A stretch of DNA of 64,000 bases from Herbaspirillum aquaticum (GCF_002213425.1 NZ_NJGV01000025.1:42487-106486); one strand, 5' to 3'. Positions 9,447-18,693 are shown, numbered from the stretch's first letter. Translations and numbers: made by a program. Notes: generated from the letters alone by a model not told the origin.

Positions 9447-9701
9447 TCAGATCTGCGATTGCAGCTTCCAGACAGCGTGCAGGTGGCTGTGGTCCAGCTG
9501 GCGCAGGCGCACTTCCATTTCGAAATGGTCGGTCACGCCTTCGAAGTAGGCAGCATCATGCAGGTCGGTGGCATCGTTGCGCACGGGCTTCAAGGCGTGG
9601 GCGGCGATGACTTGCTGGACAGCAAACTTTGCCAACTCGACCAAGGAGCGCAAATTGTTAGAAAAACCGGCATCTTTTGCAAATATACTGACGTTGTTCA
9701 C
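9447..9701 (-). CDS. Hypothetical 84-residue protein
   Basis: Not recognised. The GTG at 9701 is preceded at 7-nt spacing by AAGGA, a better start than the upstream ATG at 9782, which has no ribosome-binding site. The product has a neutral N-terminus (VNNVSIFAKDAGFSNNL), one predicted amphipathic helix (LVELAKFAVQQVIAAH) and a charged C-terminal half rich in His, Asp and Glu (HFEMEVRLRQLDHSHLH). There is no signal peptide and no membrane segment. It is transcribed divergently from the LysR gene at 9805 across about 100 bp, the usual place for a LysR target, so it may be controlled by that regulator. It could be a small metabolic or stress-associated protein. Confidence 0.55.
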   Translation of the reverse strand: MNNVSIFAKDAGFSNNLRSLVELAKFAVQQVIAAHALKPVRNDATDLHDAAYFEGVTDHFEMEVRLRQLDHSHLHAVWKLQSQI

Positions 9702-9804
9702 GATGAATTCCTTCTGTTTGACGTTTGGGTGATTGAAGAATAAGGTCGCCCCTGCCTTTTGCAAAGCAACATTTTCCGTCACCTCTATAAGTTTTTCTTA
9801 CAGC

Positions 9805-10743
9805 ATGTCTTCATCCTTACCCTCGCTCAAGGCCCTCAAGGTGTTCGAAGCGGCAGTCCGGACGCGGAGTCTGACGCTGGCAGCCCATGAACTTTTCATC
9901 ACCCATAGTGCGGTCAGTCAGCAGATCAAAACGCTGGAGGAGTATTTCGAACAACCGTTGTTTTTACGCCAGTCGCGTGGCGTGGAACCCACAGAAGCGG
10001 CCCTGGCCTTCTATGCCGAGGTCAAGGCCAGCCTGGATCGCATTGCCCTGGCGGCCGAACAGCTGTCCCTGGCCGGCAAGAGCCGCGTGGTGCGCCTCAT
10101 TGCCGCCCCCTCGGTGGCAATGCGCTGGCTGATTCCGCGCCTTTCGCAGTTCCAGATCGACAACCCCCGTATCGAGGTGCGGGTCACCACCACCATGTCG
10201 GAGTATTTCGAGGATGTGAAGGATCCTTTCGACGTCATCATCTGGCGCAGCCCGCTGGAGCGCAGCGGCTATGACTGCGTGCGCTTCCTGGATGACGTGT
10301 CGGTACCGCTGGCTTCGCCGCACTTCCTGGAGACGCACCCGATCCGGGTGCCGCGCGATTTCGTGGAGGTGCCGCTGATCCACCTTTCCAGCCGTTCAGC
10401 GGCATGGTCGCAGTGGCTGGGCAAGGCCGGGGTGGCGGTGCGGCGCAAGATGCCGGGGACGGTCTATGAACATTCCTTCCTGAGCCTGCAAGCGGCGGCC
10501 ACTGACCAGGGGGTGGGCATGGGCACGCTGGCGCTGGTCGATGACGATCTGGCCGCAGGCCGGCTGGTGCGGCTGTTTCCGGAGGTCGTGCTGCACGGGG
10601 AGGGTTACCACATGCTCTATCGCAGCAGCGCCGACACCAATCCGGCACTGAAGACCTTCATCACGTGGTTGAAGCAGATGGGCCAGGCATCTTCATTCGA
10701 TCCGCAACAGACCTGGCCGGCGGATTTTCCTGGCGAATATTGA
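9805..10743 (+). CDS. LysR-family transcriptional regulator (GcvA-like)
   Basis: 312-residue LysR regulator. The N-terminal helix-turn-helix is clear (SLKALKVFEAAVRTRSLTLAAHELFITHSAVSQQIKTLEEYFEQ..., residues 6-50) and a periplasmic-binding-protein-like effector domain follows. The SLKALKVFEAA opening and the HSAVSQQIKTLEE recognition helix are typical of the GcvA/AmpR subgroup. The start is the ATG at 9805 after a weak AG-rich stretch; the frame is open further upstream but lacks family resemblance there. It lies divergent to the 84-residue gene at 9447-9701. The effector and regulon are not evident from the sequence. Confidence 0.9.
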   Translation: MSSSLPSLKALKVFEAAVRTRSLTLAAHELFITHSAVSQQIKTLEEYFEQPLFLRQSRGVEPTEAALAFYAEVKASLDRIALAAEQLSLAGKSRVVRLIAAPSVAMRWLIPRLSQFQIDNPRIEVRVTTTMSEYFEDVKDPFDVIIWRSPLERSGYDCVRFLDDVSVPLASPHFLETHPIRVPRDFVEVPLIHLSSRSAAWSQWLGKAGVAVRRKMPGTVYEHSFLSLQAAATDQGVGMGTLALVDDDLAAGRLVRLFPEVVLHGEGYHMLYRSSADTNPALKTFITWLKQMGQASSFDPQQTWPADFPGEY

Positions 10744-10751
10744 GGGAGTCC

Positions 10752-10774
10752 GTCCCCGCGCCGGGCACGGGGAC
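10752..10774. terminator. Possible bidirectional terminator hairpin
   Basis: A 7-bp stem (gtccccg / cggggac) between the convergent LysR and monooxygenase genes. No T-tract on either side, so this is tentative. Confidence 0.4.
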
Positions 10775-10788
10775 GACAGCGGCGAGGA

Positions 10789-11106
10789 TCAGTCCGCAGA
10801 CTTGAGCACATGCACCTTGCGGTCCGCGATCAAATCCTTGGACTTCTCGCGGTAGTCGGTCATGTGCGGCAGGGTGAAGTGCAGTTTCAGCGCTTCTTCG
10901 TCCTTCCACTTCTCGACGAAGGCGAAGGTATCCGGCCCCAGGGGGGCCTGGTTCGGGCCGAAGCCATCCACATCCACCACCAGTCCATACTCGATGCAGC
11001 CTTCCTCGGCGCGCACGGCAGCCAGGTTGGCGCGCGCGATGGCCAGCAGCGCTTCGCGCTGGCCGGGCTTGGCGGTGATGATGGCGACGACGGTAACGGT
11101 GCTCAT
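10789..11106 (-). CDS. Antibiotic biosynthesis monooxygenase (ABM) domain protein
   Basis: 105-residue single-domain protein of the dimeric alpha-beta barrel (ABM) family: VTVVAIITAKPGQREALLAI, then AVRAEEGCIEYGLVVD, FAFVEKWKDEEALKLHFTLPH and DRKVHVLKSAD. These match the YgiN/ABM pattern: strand, helix, EEGC, and the W-x-D/E...H dimer interface. Members oxidise quinol-like small molecules or detoxify reactive compounds. The ATG at 11106 has AGGAG 9 nt upstream. It stands alone between the LysR gene and the zinc operon and has no visible functional link to either. Confidence 0.85.
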   Translation of the reverse strand: MSTVTVVAIITAKPGQREALLAIARANLAAVRAEEGCIEYGLVVDVDGFGPNQAPLGPDTFAFVEKWKDEEALKLHFTLPHMTDYREKSKDLIADRKVHVLKSAD

Positions 11107-11186
11107 GCGGGAATTCTCCTATGCAAGGTGACAGGCACCGCCAGGGCGACGGTGCGGGGCCACCAGCATACGCGATTTGTCCGCCC

Positions 11187-12119
11187 TCAGTTCAGACGGA
11201 TCTTTTCCAGCAATTGCGTGATGTTGTAGCGCATCAGCGAGAGGTAGTCCGCAGCCGGGCCGTCCGCCTTGGACAGCGCATCGGCATACAGCTTGCCGCC
11301 TGCTGCCGTGCCGGATTCGCGGGCGATCTGCTGCAGCAGCTTGGGGTTGCTCATGTTCTCGAAGAACAGGGCCTTGATCTTCTCGCTGCGGATCTGGCGA
11401 ATCAGCGCAGCCACATCACGGGCACTGGGTTCGCTATCGGTCGACACACCCTGCGCGGCCAGGAAGCGCACCTTGTAGCGGGCACCGAAGTATTCGAAGG
11501 CGTCATGCGAGGTGATGACCTTGCGCTTGGCATCCGGGATCTGGCTGAACTGGCGTGCAGCCCAGGCGTCCAGGTCCTGCAGCTTGGCGACATAGGCCTC
11601 GCCATTCTTGCGGTAGACCTCGGCACCGGCCGGGTCCAGCTTGGCCAGGGCGGTGACGATGTTGCGGGTGTAGACGATCACGTTCTGCGGGTCCTGCCAG
11701 GCGTGCGGATCGTCCTTGCCGTGATGTTCATGTCCTGCACCGTGGGCGTGATCGTCCTCGTCTTCACCCACGCGCTCGCGCGCCTTGATGCCGGCCGAGG
11801 CCACCACGATGGGACCGCGGTAATTGGCCGACTGTGCCAGGCGCTCCATCCAGCCTTCGAAACCGAGGCCATTGACCACGATCAGCTTGGCACGCGAGAC
11901 GGCCTTGATGTCATCCGGGGCCGGCTGGAAAACGTGCGCATCTTCATCTGGGCCGACCAGGGTGGAGACGGCGATGCGCTCGCCGCCGACATTGGCGACG
12001 ACATCGCCCAGGATGCTGAAGCTGGCCAGCACGGGAATGCGCTCGGCAGCGGACGCCGGCAGGCTCGCCGCCACGGCCAGGGCCGCCAGCAGCGCAGAGA
12101 GGGGACGAAACAGTTTCAT
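11187..12119 (-). CDS. znuA: Zinc ABC transporter, periplasmic substrate-binding protein
   Basis: 310-residue cluster A-I solute-binding protein that captures Zn(II) in the periplasm. Seen: signal peptide MKLFRPLSALLAALAVAASL ending at SAAERIPV; VNGLGFEGWM with the first metal-ligand region; a His/Asp-rich loop (HDDHAHGAGHEHHGKDDPHAW, about residues 122-143) ending in the conserved DPHAWQDPQN; ITSHDAFEYFGARY with a ligand His; and SEPSARDVAALIRQIR. The His-rich loop argues for zinc over manganese. The start at 12119 has GGAG upstream and gives a proper signal peptide; the ATG at 12167 does not. It is the last gene of the znuCBA operon. Order ATPase-permease-SBP also occurs in AztABC-type systems, which remain possible. 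Confidence 0.9.
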   Translation of the reverse strand: MKLFRPLSALLAALAVAASLPASAAERIPVLASFSILGDVVANVGGERIAVSTLVGPDEDAHVFQPAPDDIKAVSRAKLIVVNGLGFEGWMERLAQSANYRGPIVVASAGIKARERVGEDEDDHAHGAGHEHHGKDDPHAWQDPQNVIVYTRNIVTALAKLDPAGAEVYRKNGEAYVAKLQDLDAWAARQFSQIPDAKRKVITSHDAFEYFGARYKVRFLAAQGVSTDSEPSARDVAALIRQIRSEKIKALFFENMSNPKLLQQIARESGTAAGGKLYADALSKADGPAADYLSLMRYNITQLLEKIRLN

Positions 12120-12188
12120 GGACACTCCGGGGAAAGAGAAGCAGAAGAAAGCGGCAATAAACAGCAATAGACGGGGGAAAGTGAAGCC

Positions 12189-13076
12189 TCAGGCCTGCAG
12201 GTGCGGTCGCCGCAACAGGCGCGGCAGCCAGCCGCGCGGGGCCAACAGCAGCGAGGCGGCATACAGCACCCCCGCGCAGACGATGATGACGGGGCCGGAC
12301 GGCACCGAGGCGTAATACGAGATCAGCAGCCCCGCATACCCGGCCAGCGCGGCCTGCAACACGCTGTTGCACAACTGTGCCGGCAAGGTGTCGTGCCACA
12401 GCCGCGCCGAGACCGCCGGCAGCATCATCAGGCCGACCGCCATCAGCGTGCCCAGGGTCTGGAAGGAGGCCACCAGGTTCATCACCACCAGCATCAGGAA
12501 CACCTGCTGGTAGATCGCCCCGCCGCTGCGTCCGCCGCCCACGGCCATGTAGGAAGGATCGAAACTCTCCAGCAGCAGTCCGCGATAGAGCGCGGCGATG
12601 CCCAGTACGCTGGCGCTGGCCACACCGGCGATGAGCACCAGGCCTTCGCTGTCCACGCCCAGCACGTTGCCGAAGAGGATGTGCAGCAGGTCGAGCTGGG
12701 TGCCGTGGCGCGAAATCAGGATCACGCCCAGCGCCAGCGCCACCACGTAGATGGCGGCCAGGCTGGCATCTTCCTTCAGTTCGGTATGGCGGCTGATCCA
12801 GCCGGCCACGGCCACCACCAGTACCCCGGCGGCGAATCCGCCGATGGACAGCGCCGGCAGCGACAGGCCGAAGAAGATGAAACCTACGGCCACGCCCGGC
12901 AGCACGGCGTGGCTCAAGGCCTCACCGAACAGGCTCATGCGGCGCAGGGTCAAGAGCACGCCCAGCGGGGCACTGCCCAGCGCCAGGGCAAAGGCAGCCA
13001 CCAGTGCGCGGCGCATGAAGGAAAATTCCAGGAACGGCGCAATCGCCAGGCTCTGCAAGGTCGAGAGTGCGCTCAT
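12189..13076 (-). CDS. znuB: Zinc ABC transporter, membrane permease
   Basis: 295-residue polytopic permease of the ABC-3 family, with about eight hydrophobic segments, which forms the zinc channel in the inner membrane. Family landmarks are FMRRALVAAFALALGSAPLGVLLTLRRMSLFGEALSHAVLPGVAVGF, in which the EALSHAVLPGV segment is characteristic, and ASFQTLGTLMAVGLMMLPAVSARL near residue 200. The start overlaps the znuC stop by 4 bp (ATGA), indicating translational coupling. The next gene downstream, znuA, follows after about 70 bp. Confidence 0.92.
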   Translation of the reverse strand: MSALSTLQSLAIAPFLEFSFMRRALVAAFALALGSAPLGVLLTLRRMSLFGEALSHAVLPGVAVGFIFFGLSLPALSIGGFAAGVLVVAVAGWISRHTELKEDASLAAIYVVALALGVILISRHGTQLDLLHILFGNVLGVDSEGLVLIAGVASASVLGIAALYRGLLLESFDPSYMAVGGGRSGGAIYQQVFLMLVVMNLVASFQTLGTLMAVGLMMLPAVSARLWHDTLPAQLCNSVLQAALAGYAGLLISYYASVPSGPVIIVCAGVLYAASLLLAPRGWLPRLLRRPHLQA

Positions 13077-13903
13077 GCCCGGCCTCCCGGGGTGGCGGCA
13101 TGGTGCGTGTGGGAATGCCCATGTGAATGTTCATGCTCATGCGCCCGCGACAAGGCCAGCACCTCCGCCTCGCTCACTTCGCACACGCCGGCGTGCTCAT
13201 CAACTGCCTCGGCCATGGCCCGGGCGCGCTGCAGGTTCTCTTCGCACATGACCTCGGCAGTCTCGCCCCAGGCCACCACGTTGCGCGCCAGCAGCAAGGT
13301 CTGCGGGAAGGCGCGGCGCACCTGGTCGTGGTCGTGCAGCACCGCGATCACGGTACGGCGTTCCGCATGCCAGGCCGAGATGATGCGCAACAGGTCGCCG
13401 GTGGTGCGGGCGTCGATGGCATTGAAGGGCTCATCGAGCAGGATCACCTCGGCATCCTGCAGCAGGATGCGGGCAAACAGCACGCGCTGGAACTGCCCCA
13501 CCGAGAGGCTGGAGACCGGACGCCCGGCAAAACCGTCCAGCCCCACGGCCGCCAGTGCCTGCACCGCACGCTGGCGCATGGCGGCGTCGATGCCGCCCCA
13601 GTTGCCCTTGGCCTGCCAGTAACCCAGTTGCACGCAGTCGATCACCGTGATGGGGAAGCTGCGGTCAATCTCGGCCTGCTGCGGCAGGTAGGCGATGCGG
13701 CGCGCATCCACATGGGTATGCACGCGCCCGTCATTGCAGCGGACCAGCCCCAGCATGGTCTTGAGCAAGGTGCTTTTACCCGCCCCGTTGGGGCCGACGA
13801 TGGCCGTCAGCGAACCGCGCGCAAAGGCGCCATTGACGTGGTGCAGGGCCGGATGGCGGCGATAGCTGACGGTGAGGTTGTCCAGCGAGATGGCAGCATC
13901 CAT
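13073..13903 (-). CDS. znuC: Zinc ABC transporter, ATPase with His-rich C-terminal tail
   Basis: 276-residue ABC ATPase powering zinc import. Walker A GPNGAGKST (about 37-45), Q-loop YLPQQAEID, signature LSVGQFQR, Walker B VILLDEPFNAID and the H-loop in AVLHDHDQV are all present. The tail is unusual: after a typical core of about 240 residues it ends in HEHEHSHGHSHTHH, a probable metal-binding or metal-sensing appendage. The ATG at 13903 lies 1 nt downstream of the stop of the small frame at 13905-14045. First recognised gene of the operon; expression probably depends on the palindromes at 14148-14181. Confidence 0.92.
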   Translation of the reverse strand: MDAAISLDNLTVSYRRHPALHHVNGAFARGSLTAIVGPNGAGKSTLLKTMLGLVRCNDGRVHTHVDARRIAYLPQQAEIDRSFPITVIDCVQLGYWQAKGNWGGIDAAMRQRAVQALAAVGLDGFAGRPVSSLSVGQFQRVLFARILLQDAEVILLDEPFNAIDARTTGDLLRIISAWHAERRTVIAVLHDHDQVRRAFPQTLLLARNVVAWGETAEVMCEENLQRARAMAEAVDEHAGVCEVSEAEVLALSRAHEHEHSHGHSHTHHAATPGGRA

Positions 13904-13904
13904 G

Positions 13905-14045
13905 TCAGCCCTCCCCCAAGGCCCAGTGCACGCCCAGCCACAACAGCAGGATCACGGGCGCAACGGCCAGCACACGCTGCCACCAGGGGCTGGCGAGCAC
14001 GCCTTGCTTCAACAGGAATCGAGAGAGAAACGACACGGCAGGCAA
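13905..14045 (-). CDS. Small membrane protein upstream of znuC (46 residues, putative)
   Basis: The minus strand has an open frame ending TGA at 13905-13907, one base before the znuC ATG. From a TTG at 14045 it encodes LPAVSFLSRFLLKQGVLASP, then a tryptophan-flanked hydrophobic helix (WWQRVLAVAPVILLLWLGVHWAL) and a short acidic end. One membrane segment is clear. A GTG at 14036 or an upstream TTG are alternative starts; none has a strong ribosome-binding site. The close coupling to znuC and non-random hydrophobicity argue that it is real, perhaps an accessory subunit of the importer. I know no named family for it. Confidence 0.5.
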   Translation of the reverse strand: MPAVSFLSRFLLKQGVLASPWWQRVLAVAPVILLLWLGVHWALGEG

Positions 14046-14147
14046 TCTGAGAAGAAGCAACCCGGACACCGGACAGCGCGGCCAGCCGGGCTGGCAAGAG
14101 CGCGCTTGCCCGTTGGCGCAACCAAGTTGCAGAAACAGGAAAAGCAG

Positions 14148-14181
14148 GCATTATAATGCAACCCTGTTGCAGAATGTAACA
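14148..14181. promoter_or_regulatory. Palindromes between the two zinc operons (putative Zur operators)
   Basis: A perfect 12-bp palindrome GCATTATAATGC at 14148-14159 is followed by TGTTGCA-gaa-TGTAACA at 14165-14181 (6 of 7 pairs). Both are AT-rich dyads of the size bound by Fur-family repressors. They lie between the minus-strand znu operon and the plus-strand DUF2796 operon, so one repressor could control both. The rest of 14046-14325 holds further GTTGC/GCAAC motifs. Zur control is an inference. Confidence 0.55.
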
Positions 14182-14325
14182 ACACTGCAAATCTGTCCGC
14201 GGTCCGGGGCACAATGCGGCTCTCAGGGCGGATTTTCTGCCCTGGTTTGCAGTCTGTATCCTTGCGTTGCCGGTTTGCCGCCCCCTTGAACTCCCTTTAC
14301 AACAAGCACAAGAAAGAAGCCGCCC

Positions 14326-14919
14326 ATGTTCCGATTCCGTCCATCGTTGCGCCTGATTCCTCTCGTCCTGCTGTCCGTTGCCAGCCTGCCTGCGCTGGCC
14401 GCCGATGAAGGCCATGACCATCATGGCAACCACCCCGCGCACGTGCACGGCGTGGGCAAACTGGACGTGGCCCTGGAAGGCAACACCCTGACCCTGCACC
14501 TGGACAGCCCGCTCATCAACCTGGTGGGCTTCGAGCACGCTGCCAGCAGCGGCAAGGACAAGGACACCGTGCGCGCCGCCGTCAAGAACCTGCGCGAAGT
14601 CAACCGCATGTTCGCCACCGATGCGGCCGCCCAGTGCAAGCCGGCCGAAGTGCAACTGGAGTCGGCCGTGCTGACACCGGCCCTGCTGGGTGAAAAGACG
14701 CCCGCCAGCAGCGCACCGGCGCCAAACGACGGCCATGCCGACCTCGACGGCGATTTCACCCTGGTGTGCGCCAGCCCCGGCGCGCTCAATACGGTGGATG
14801 TGAGCGGCCTGTTTGCAGCCTTCCCCGGCTTCCAGCGCATCGACGTACAACTGGCCACGCCCAAGAAGCAAGGCGCGGTGCAACTGGTGCCGGGCAGCGC
14901 CCTGATCCCGCTGAACTGA
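14326..14919 (+). CDS. DUF2796 periplasmic zinc-binding protein (ZrgA-like)
   Basis: 197-residue secreted protein. Signal peptide (MFRFRPSLRLIPLVLLSVASLPALA), then a mature N-terminus rich in metal ligands (ADEGHDHHGNHPAHVHG), then the DUF2796 pattern LDVALEGNTLTLHLDSPLINLVGFEHA, where a phenylalanine-glutamate-histidine motif is conserved. Further on there are two cysteines (QCKPAEV and LVCASPG) that could form a disulfide. The family includes ZrgA of Vibrio cholerae, part of a Zur-regulated zinc system. It heads a plus-strand set with an ABC ATPase, an FtsX-type permease and a DUF3299 protein, and faces znuCBA across a shared regulatory region. Zinc delivery or binding in the periplasm is the likely role. 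Confidence 0.82.
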   Translation: MFRFRPSLRLIPLVLLSVASLPALAADEGHDHHGNHPAHVHGVGKLDVALEGNTLTLHLDSPLINLVGFEHAASSGKDKDTVRAAVKNLREVNRMFATDAAAQCKPAEVQLESAVLTPALLGEKTPASSAPAPNDGHADLDGDFTLVCASPGALNTVDVSGLFAAFPGFQRIDVQLATPKKQGAVQLVPGSALIPLN

Positions 14920-15041
14920 TGTTCCGATCCGCCGGGGCCACGCGCCCTGGCGAGGCAAGTCAGGCCAATGACAGGCGCAGGCGCTATGATCGGCCGTGCT
15001 GCCCAGCTTCGGCGCCTTCCGCGCTTTTCCTTCATGTTGTC

Positions 15042-15772
<731 letters not shown>

Positions 15773-15776
<4 letters not shown>

Positions 15777-17041
15777 AGCTGCTCCTGCGCCTGGCCGCGC
15801 GCAGCGCCTGGAACCGGCGCTTCACGCTGGGCCTGATGTTGCTGGCCATTGCCCTGTCTACTACCATGCTGCTGGGGATCGAACGGGTGCGCCATGAGGT
15901 GCGGGCCGGATTCTCGCAATCGGTCTCCGGCACGGACCTGGTGGTCGGTGCGCGCACCAGTCCGATCCAGCTGATGCTGTACGCCATCTTCCGCATCGGC
16001 GGCGCCACCAACAACATGGGCTGGGACAGTGCCCAGGCCCTGGCGCGCAATCCGGCGGTAGCCTGGACCATCCCGATCTCGCTGGGTGATTCGCATCGCG
16101 GCTTCCCGGTGCTGGCCACCAATGGCGATTACTTCACCCATTTCCGCTACGGCAGCGGCCAGTCGCTCAAGCTGGCCCAGGGCCAGCCTTTTGCCGGTGT
16201 CTTCGATGCCGTGCTGGGGGCCGACGTGGCCGACAAACTGCACTACCACCTTGGTGACGTCATCGTGCTGGCCCACGGCATGGGCGGCATGGGCCTGACC
16301 CAGCATGCCGACAAACCCTTCAAGGTAGTCGGCATCCTGGAGCGCACCGGCACTCCGGTGGACCGCACGGTACATATCGGGCTGGACGGCATGCAGGCCA
16401 TCCACCTGGACTGGGAAGGCGGCGCCCCCTTGCCGGGAGTGCATATCCCCGCCGAATTCGTGAAGAAATTCAACCTGACGCCCACCAGCATTACCGCCGT
16501 CCTGGTGGGATTGAAGAGCCGCGCTCGTGTCTTCGCCGTGCAGCGCGCCATTGCCGATGGCGATGGCTTCAAGGAGCCCTTGATGGCCGTGCTGCCGGGC
16601 GTAGCGCTGGATCAGCTGTGGGACGTGGTCGGCATCGGCGAGAACGCCTTGCTGGTGGTCTCGGGCATGGTGGTGGTGGTCGGACTGGCCGGGCTGGTGG
16701 CGGCCATCCTGGCCAGCCTGGGCGAACGGCGGCGTGAACTGGCCATCCTGCGCTCGGTCGGTGCGCGTCCGCTGGATGTGCTCTGGCTGCTGTGCGTGGA
16801 AGGATTGGGCGTGATGCTGTGCGGCGTGCTGGCGGGGCTGTTGCTGCTCAGCGCCCTGGCCTGGGCCTTGGGACCGATGCTGGCCGCGCAGTTCGGCATC
16901 GCCTTGCATGCCACGTGGCCAGCCGCAGGGGAATTACAATTGCTGCTCTGGACCGTGCTGGCCGGGCTGGTGGCCAGCCTCTTGCCGGCCTGGCGCGCGT
17001 ACCGCCTGAGCCTGTCGGACGGCCTGACCCCAAGAATCTGA
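15773..17041 (+). CDS. FtsX/MacB-type ABC permease of the Zrg-like operon
   Basis: 422-residue permease: one N-terminal membrane helix (about 17-37), a large periplasmic domain of about 230 residues (FSQSVSGTDLVVGARTSPIQLMLYAIFRIG... GATNNMGWDSAQAL), and three C-terminal helices (LLVVSGMVVVVGLAGLVAAIL, LLCVEGLGVMLCGVLAGLLLL, LLLWTVLAGLVASLLP). The ERRRELAILRSVGARP segment is the coupling motif of FtsX/MacB/LolC proteins. The start overlaps the ATPase stop by 4 bp. With the ATPase it would form a mechanotransmission-type complex; linked to the DUF2796 and DUF3299 proteins it probably serves zinc acquisition or metalloprotein loading. Confidence 0.88.
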
Positions 17042-17061
17042 TCTGATTTGGATGCATTGAT

Positions 17062-17838
17062 ATGAAGTCTCTTTACTGGATAGGCGGCATCGTCGCCGCC
17101 GGCCTGCTGGTAGGCAGCGGCGTTCGCCTGCTGGCCCACGGCGATGCCCAGGCGGCCCCGGCGACTGCCGCTGCGCCTGCTGCGGCCGCCGCTGCCCCCA
17201 CCGGCGCCCCGCTGGCCGGCGCAGTTCCCGCCGTGACCGCACGCGCTGATGCCGGCAGCACCGTGGCCGGCGTGGCCGCCGCCTCCAACGGCCCCTACAA
17301 GGTCGGCGACCAGCTGCAACAAAGCCCCGCCGTCACCGACAAGCCCTACCAGGCCTCGGGCAAGATGGTGAACGGTTTCCAGGAGATCGCCTGGGAATCC
17401 CTGATCCCCAAGGACTGGGATCCGATGGCACCCTTCAAGGGACTCAAGCTGGACCAGATGACCGATGACGATCCGCGTGCCGATGCGGCGCTGTGGAAGG
17501 CCAAGAAGTACTGGAAGGATGCGCCCGTCGATCCGGCCATGGAAGGCAAGGCGGTACGCCTGCCGGGCTTTGTGGTGTCGCTGGATCGCGAAGGCGAGGC
17601 CCTCAAGGAATTCCTGCTGGTCCCCTACTTCGGCGCCTGCATCCATGTGCCGCCGCCCCCTGCCAACCAGATCATTCACGTCAAGAGCGCCAAGGCCGTC
17701 AAGAATGTGCGCACCATGGATGCGGTGTGGATCAGCGGCGTGCTCAAGGTGGAACGCTCGGACTCTTCCATGGGCGCATCCAGCTACAGCATGAAGGCAG
17801 TCAGCGTTGAACCTTACAGCGCACCGGACAAAGGTTGA
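17062..17838 (+). CDS. DUF3299 protein, last gene of the Zrg-like operon
   Basis: 258 residues, N-terminal signal or anchor helix (YWIGGIVAAGLLVGSGVRLL) followed by a low-complexity Ala-rich spacer to about residue 75 and the DUF3299 domain: IAWESLIPKDWDP, VRLPGFVVSLDREGEALKEFLLVPYFGACIHVPPPPANQIIHV, and VWISGVLKVERSDSSMGASSYSM. The GACIHVPPPP motif with a conserved cysteine and histidine suggests a metal or cofactor site. It follows the permease by 20 bp. DUF3299 proteins commonly sit with DUF2796 and FtsX-type ABC genes; biochemical function unknown. Confidence 0.82.
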   Translation: MKSLYWIGGIVAAGLLVGSGVRLLAHGDAQAAPATAAAPAAAAAAPTGAPLAGAVPAVTARADAGSTVAGVAAASNGPYKVGDQLQQSPAVTDKPYQASGKMVNGFQEIAWESLIPKDWDPMAPFKGLKLDQMTDDDPRADAALWKAKKYWKDAPVDPAMEGKAVRLPGFVVSLDREGEALKEFLLVPYFGACIHVPPPPANQIIHVKSAKAVKNVRTMDAVWISGVLKVERSDSSMGASSYSMKAVSVEPYSAPDKG

Positions 17839-17885
17839 TTGCACACACCGGACTGCTTATCCCCAATTTCCCCTCCTCCGCTTCC

Positions 17886-17908
17886 AAGGCCTGCCGCGTG
17901 CAGGCCTT
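17886..17908 (+). terminator. Hairpin after the Zrg-like operon
   Basis: A perfect 9-bp stem (aaggcctgc / gcaggcctt, loop cgcgt) 48 bp after the DUF3299 stop, followed by a short AT-rich stretch. It abuts the first DnaA-like box of the array that begins at 17907. Confidence 0.55.
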
Positions 17909-17971
17909 ATCCACATTTTACGGGGGCAAGCTTGTGGACAAGGCTTTGACAAGCCACCCAAGCCCTTGATT
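17907..17971. repeat. Array module 1
   Basis: TTATCCACA at 17907-17915 is an exact DnaA box; TGTGGACAA at 17933-17941 is the inverted box; CAAGCCCTTGATT at 17959-17971 is the IHF match (AATCAA-GGGC-TTG on the minus strand). This is the only module with a perfect first box. Confidence 0.75.
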
Positions 17972-18069
17972 CTTCAGCGTTTTTTTCTCCCGCCTCGGCT
18001 GCGCGCATTCGTGGTGCAGGCCGCTGCCGCGCGTCACCCGGCCAGGACTTGTCCCCGTCACCTGGCCGG

Positions 18070-18134
18070 ATATCCACATTTTTTGGGAGCAAGCCTGTGG
18101 AGAAGCGCTGGGCAAGTCAGGCAAGGCCTTGATT
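18070..18134. repeat. Array module 2
   Basis: ATATCCACA at 18070-18078 (one mismatch to the DnaA box), TGTGGAGAA at 18096-18104, IHF match CAAGGCCTTGATT at 18122-18134. Confidence 0.75.
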
Positions 18135-18219
18135 GCAAAGGACTTTCCTCTACCGAGGCAGCAGGAGGCAAAAAACGGGCAGTCCGCTGCTTCCAACAAG
18201 CGTTGCACCACGCGCAACG

Positions 18220-18284
18220 ATATCCACATTTTCTGGGAGCAAGCTTGTGGAGAAGCACTTGACAAGCCACTCAAGCCATTGATT
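18220..18284. repeat. Array module 3
   Basis: ATATCCACA at 18220-18228, TGTGGAGAA at 18246-18254, IHF match CAAGCCATTGATT at 18272-18284. Confidence 0.75.
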
Positions 18285-18402
18285 CGAAACAACTTTTCAA
18301 TATCGCAACAGCGGCTGGCAAACGTCGTCAAAACAGGTGCGACCGAGGCTTTTCAGCTTGCCGCGCGCCCGAAAAGCCGCCTTGCCTGCCGCTTCACGCA
18401 GG

Positions 18403-18467
18403 ATATCCACACATTTTGGGAGCAAGCCTGTGGACAAGCTCTTGACAAGACACCCAAGCCATTGATT
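18403..18467. repeat. Array module 4
   Basis: ATATCCACA at 18403-18411, TGTGGACAA at 18429-18437, IHF match CAAGCCATTGATT at 18455-18467 followed by an A-tract. Confidence 0.75.
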
Positions 18468-18563
18468 AAAAAGGAAAAACCCCGCCAGACGCAAACCCGG
18501 GCAGTTTTTTGGCGAACCTGGCCATCCGCCGCAAAGCCGCGCCCAGACTGGCCGAGCGGGGTG

Positions 18564-18628
18564 ATATCCACACTTTTTGGGTGCAAGCCTGTGGAAAAGC
18601 CTTGGACAAGCCACTCAAGCCCTTGATT
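18564..18628. repeat. Array module 5
   Basis: ATATCCACA at 18564-18572, TGTGGAAAA at 18590-18598 (inverse TTTTCCACA, fitting the relaxed box TTWTNCACA), IHF match CAAGCCCTTGATT at 18616-18628. Confidence 0.75.
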
Positions 18629-18693
18629 ATCAAGGGTTTTATGAAAAATGACGCGACATGGGCAGCAGCCTGTCCCTGGCACCGCTTGCATGG

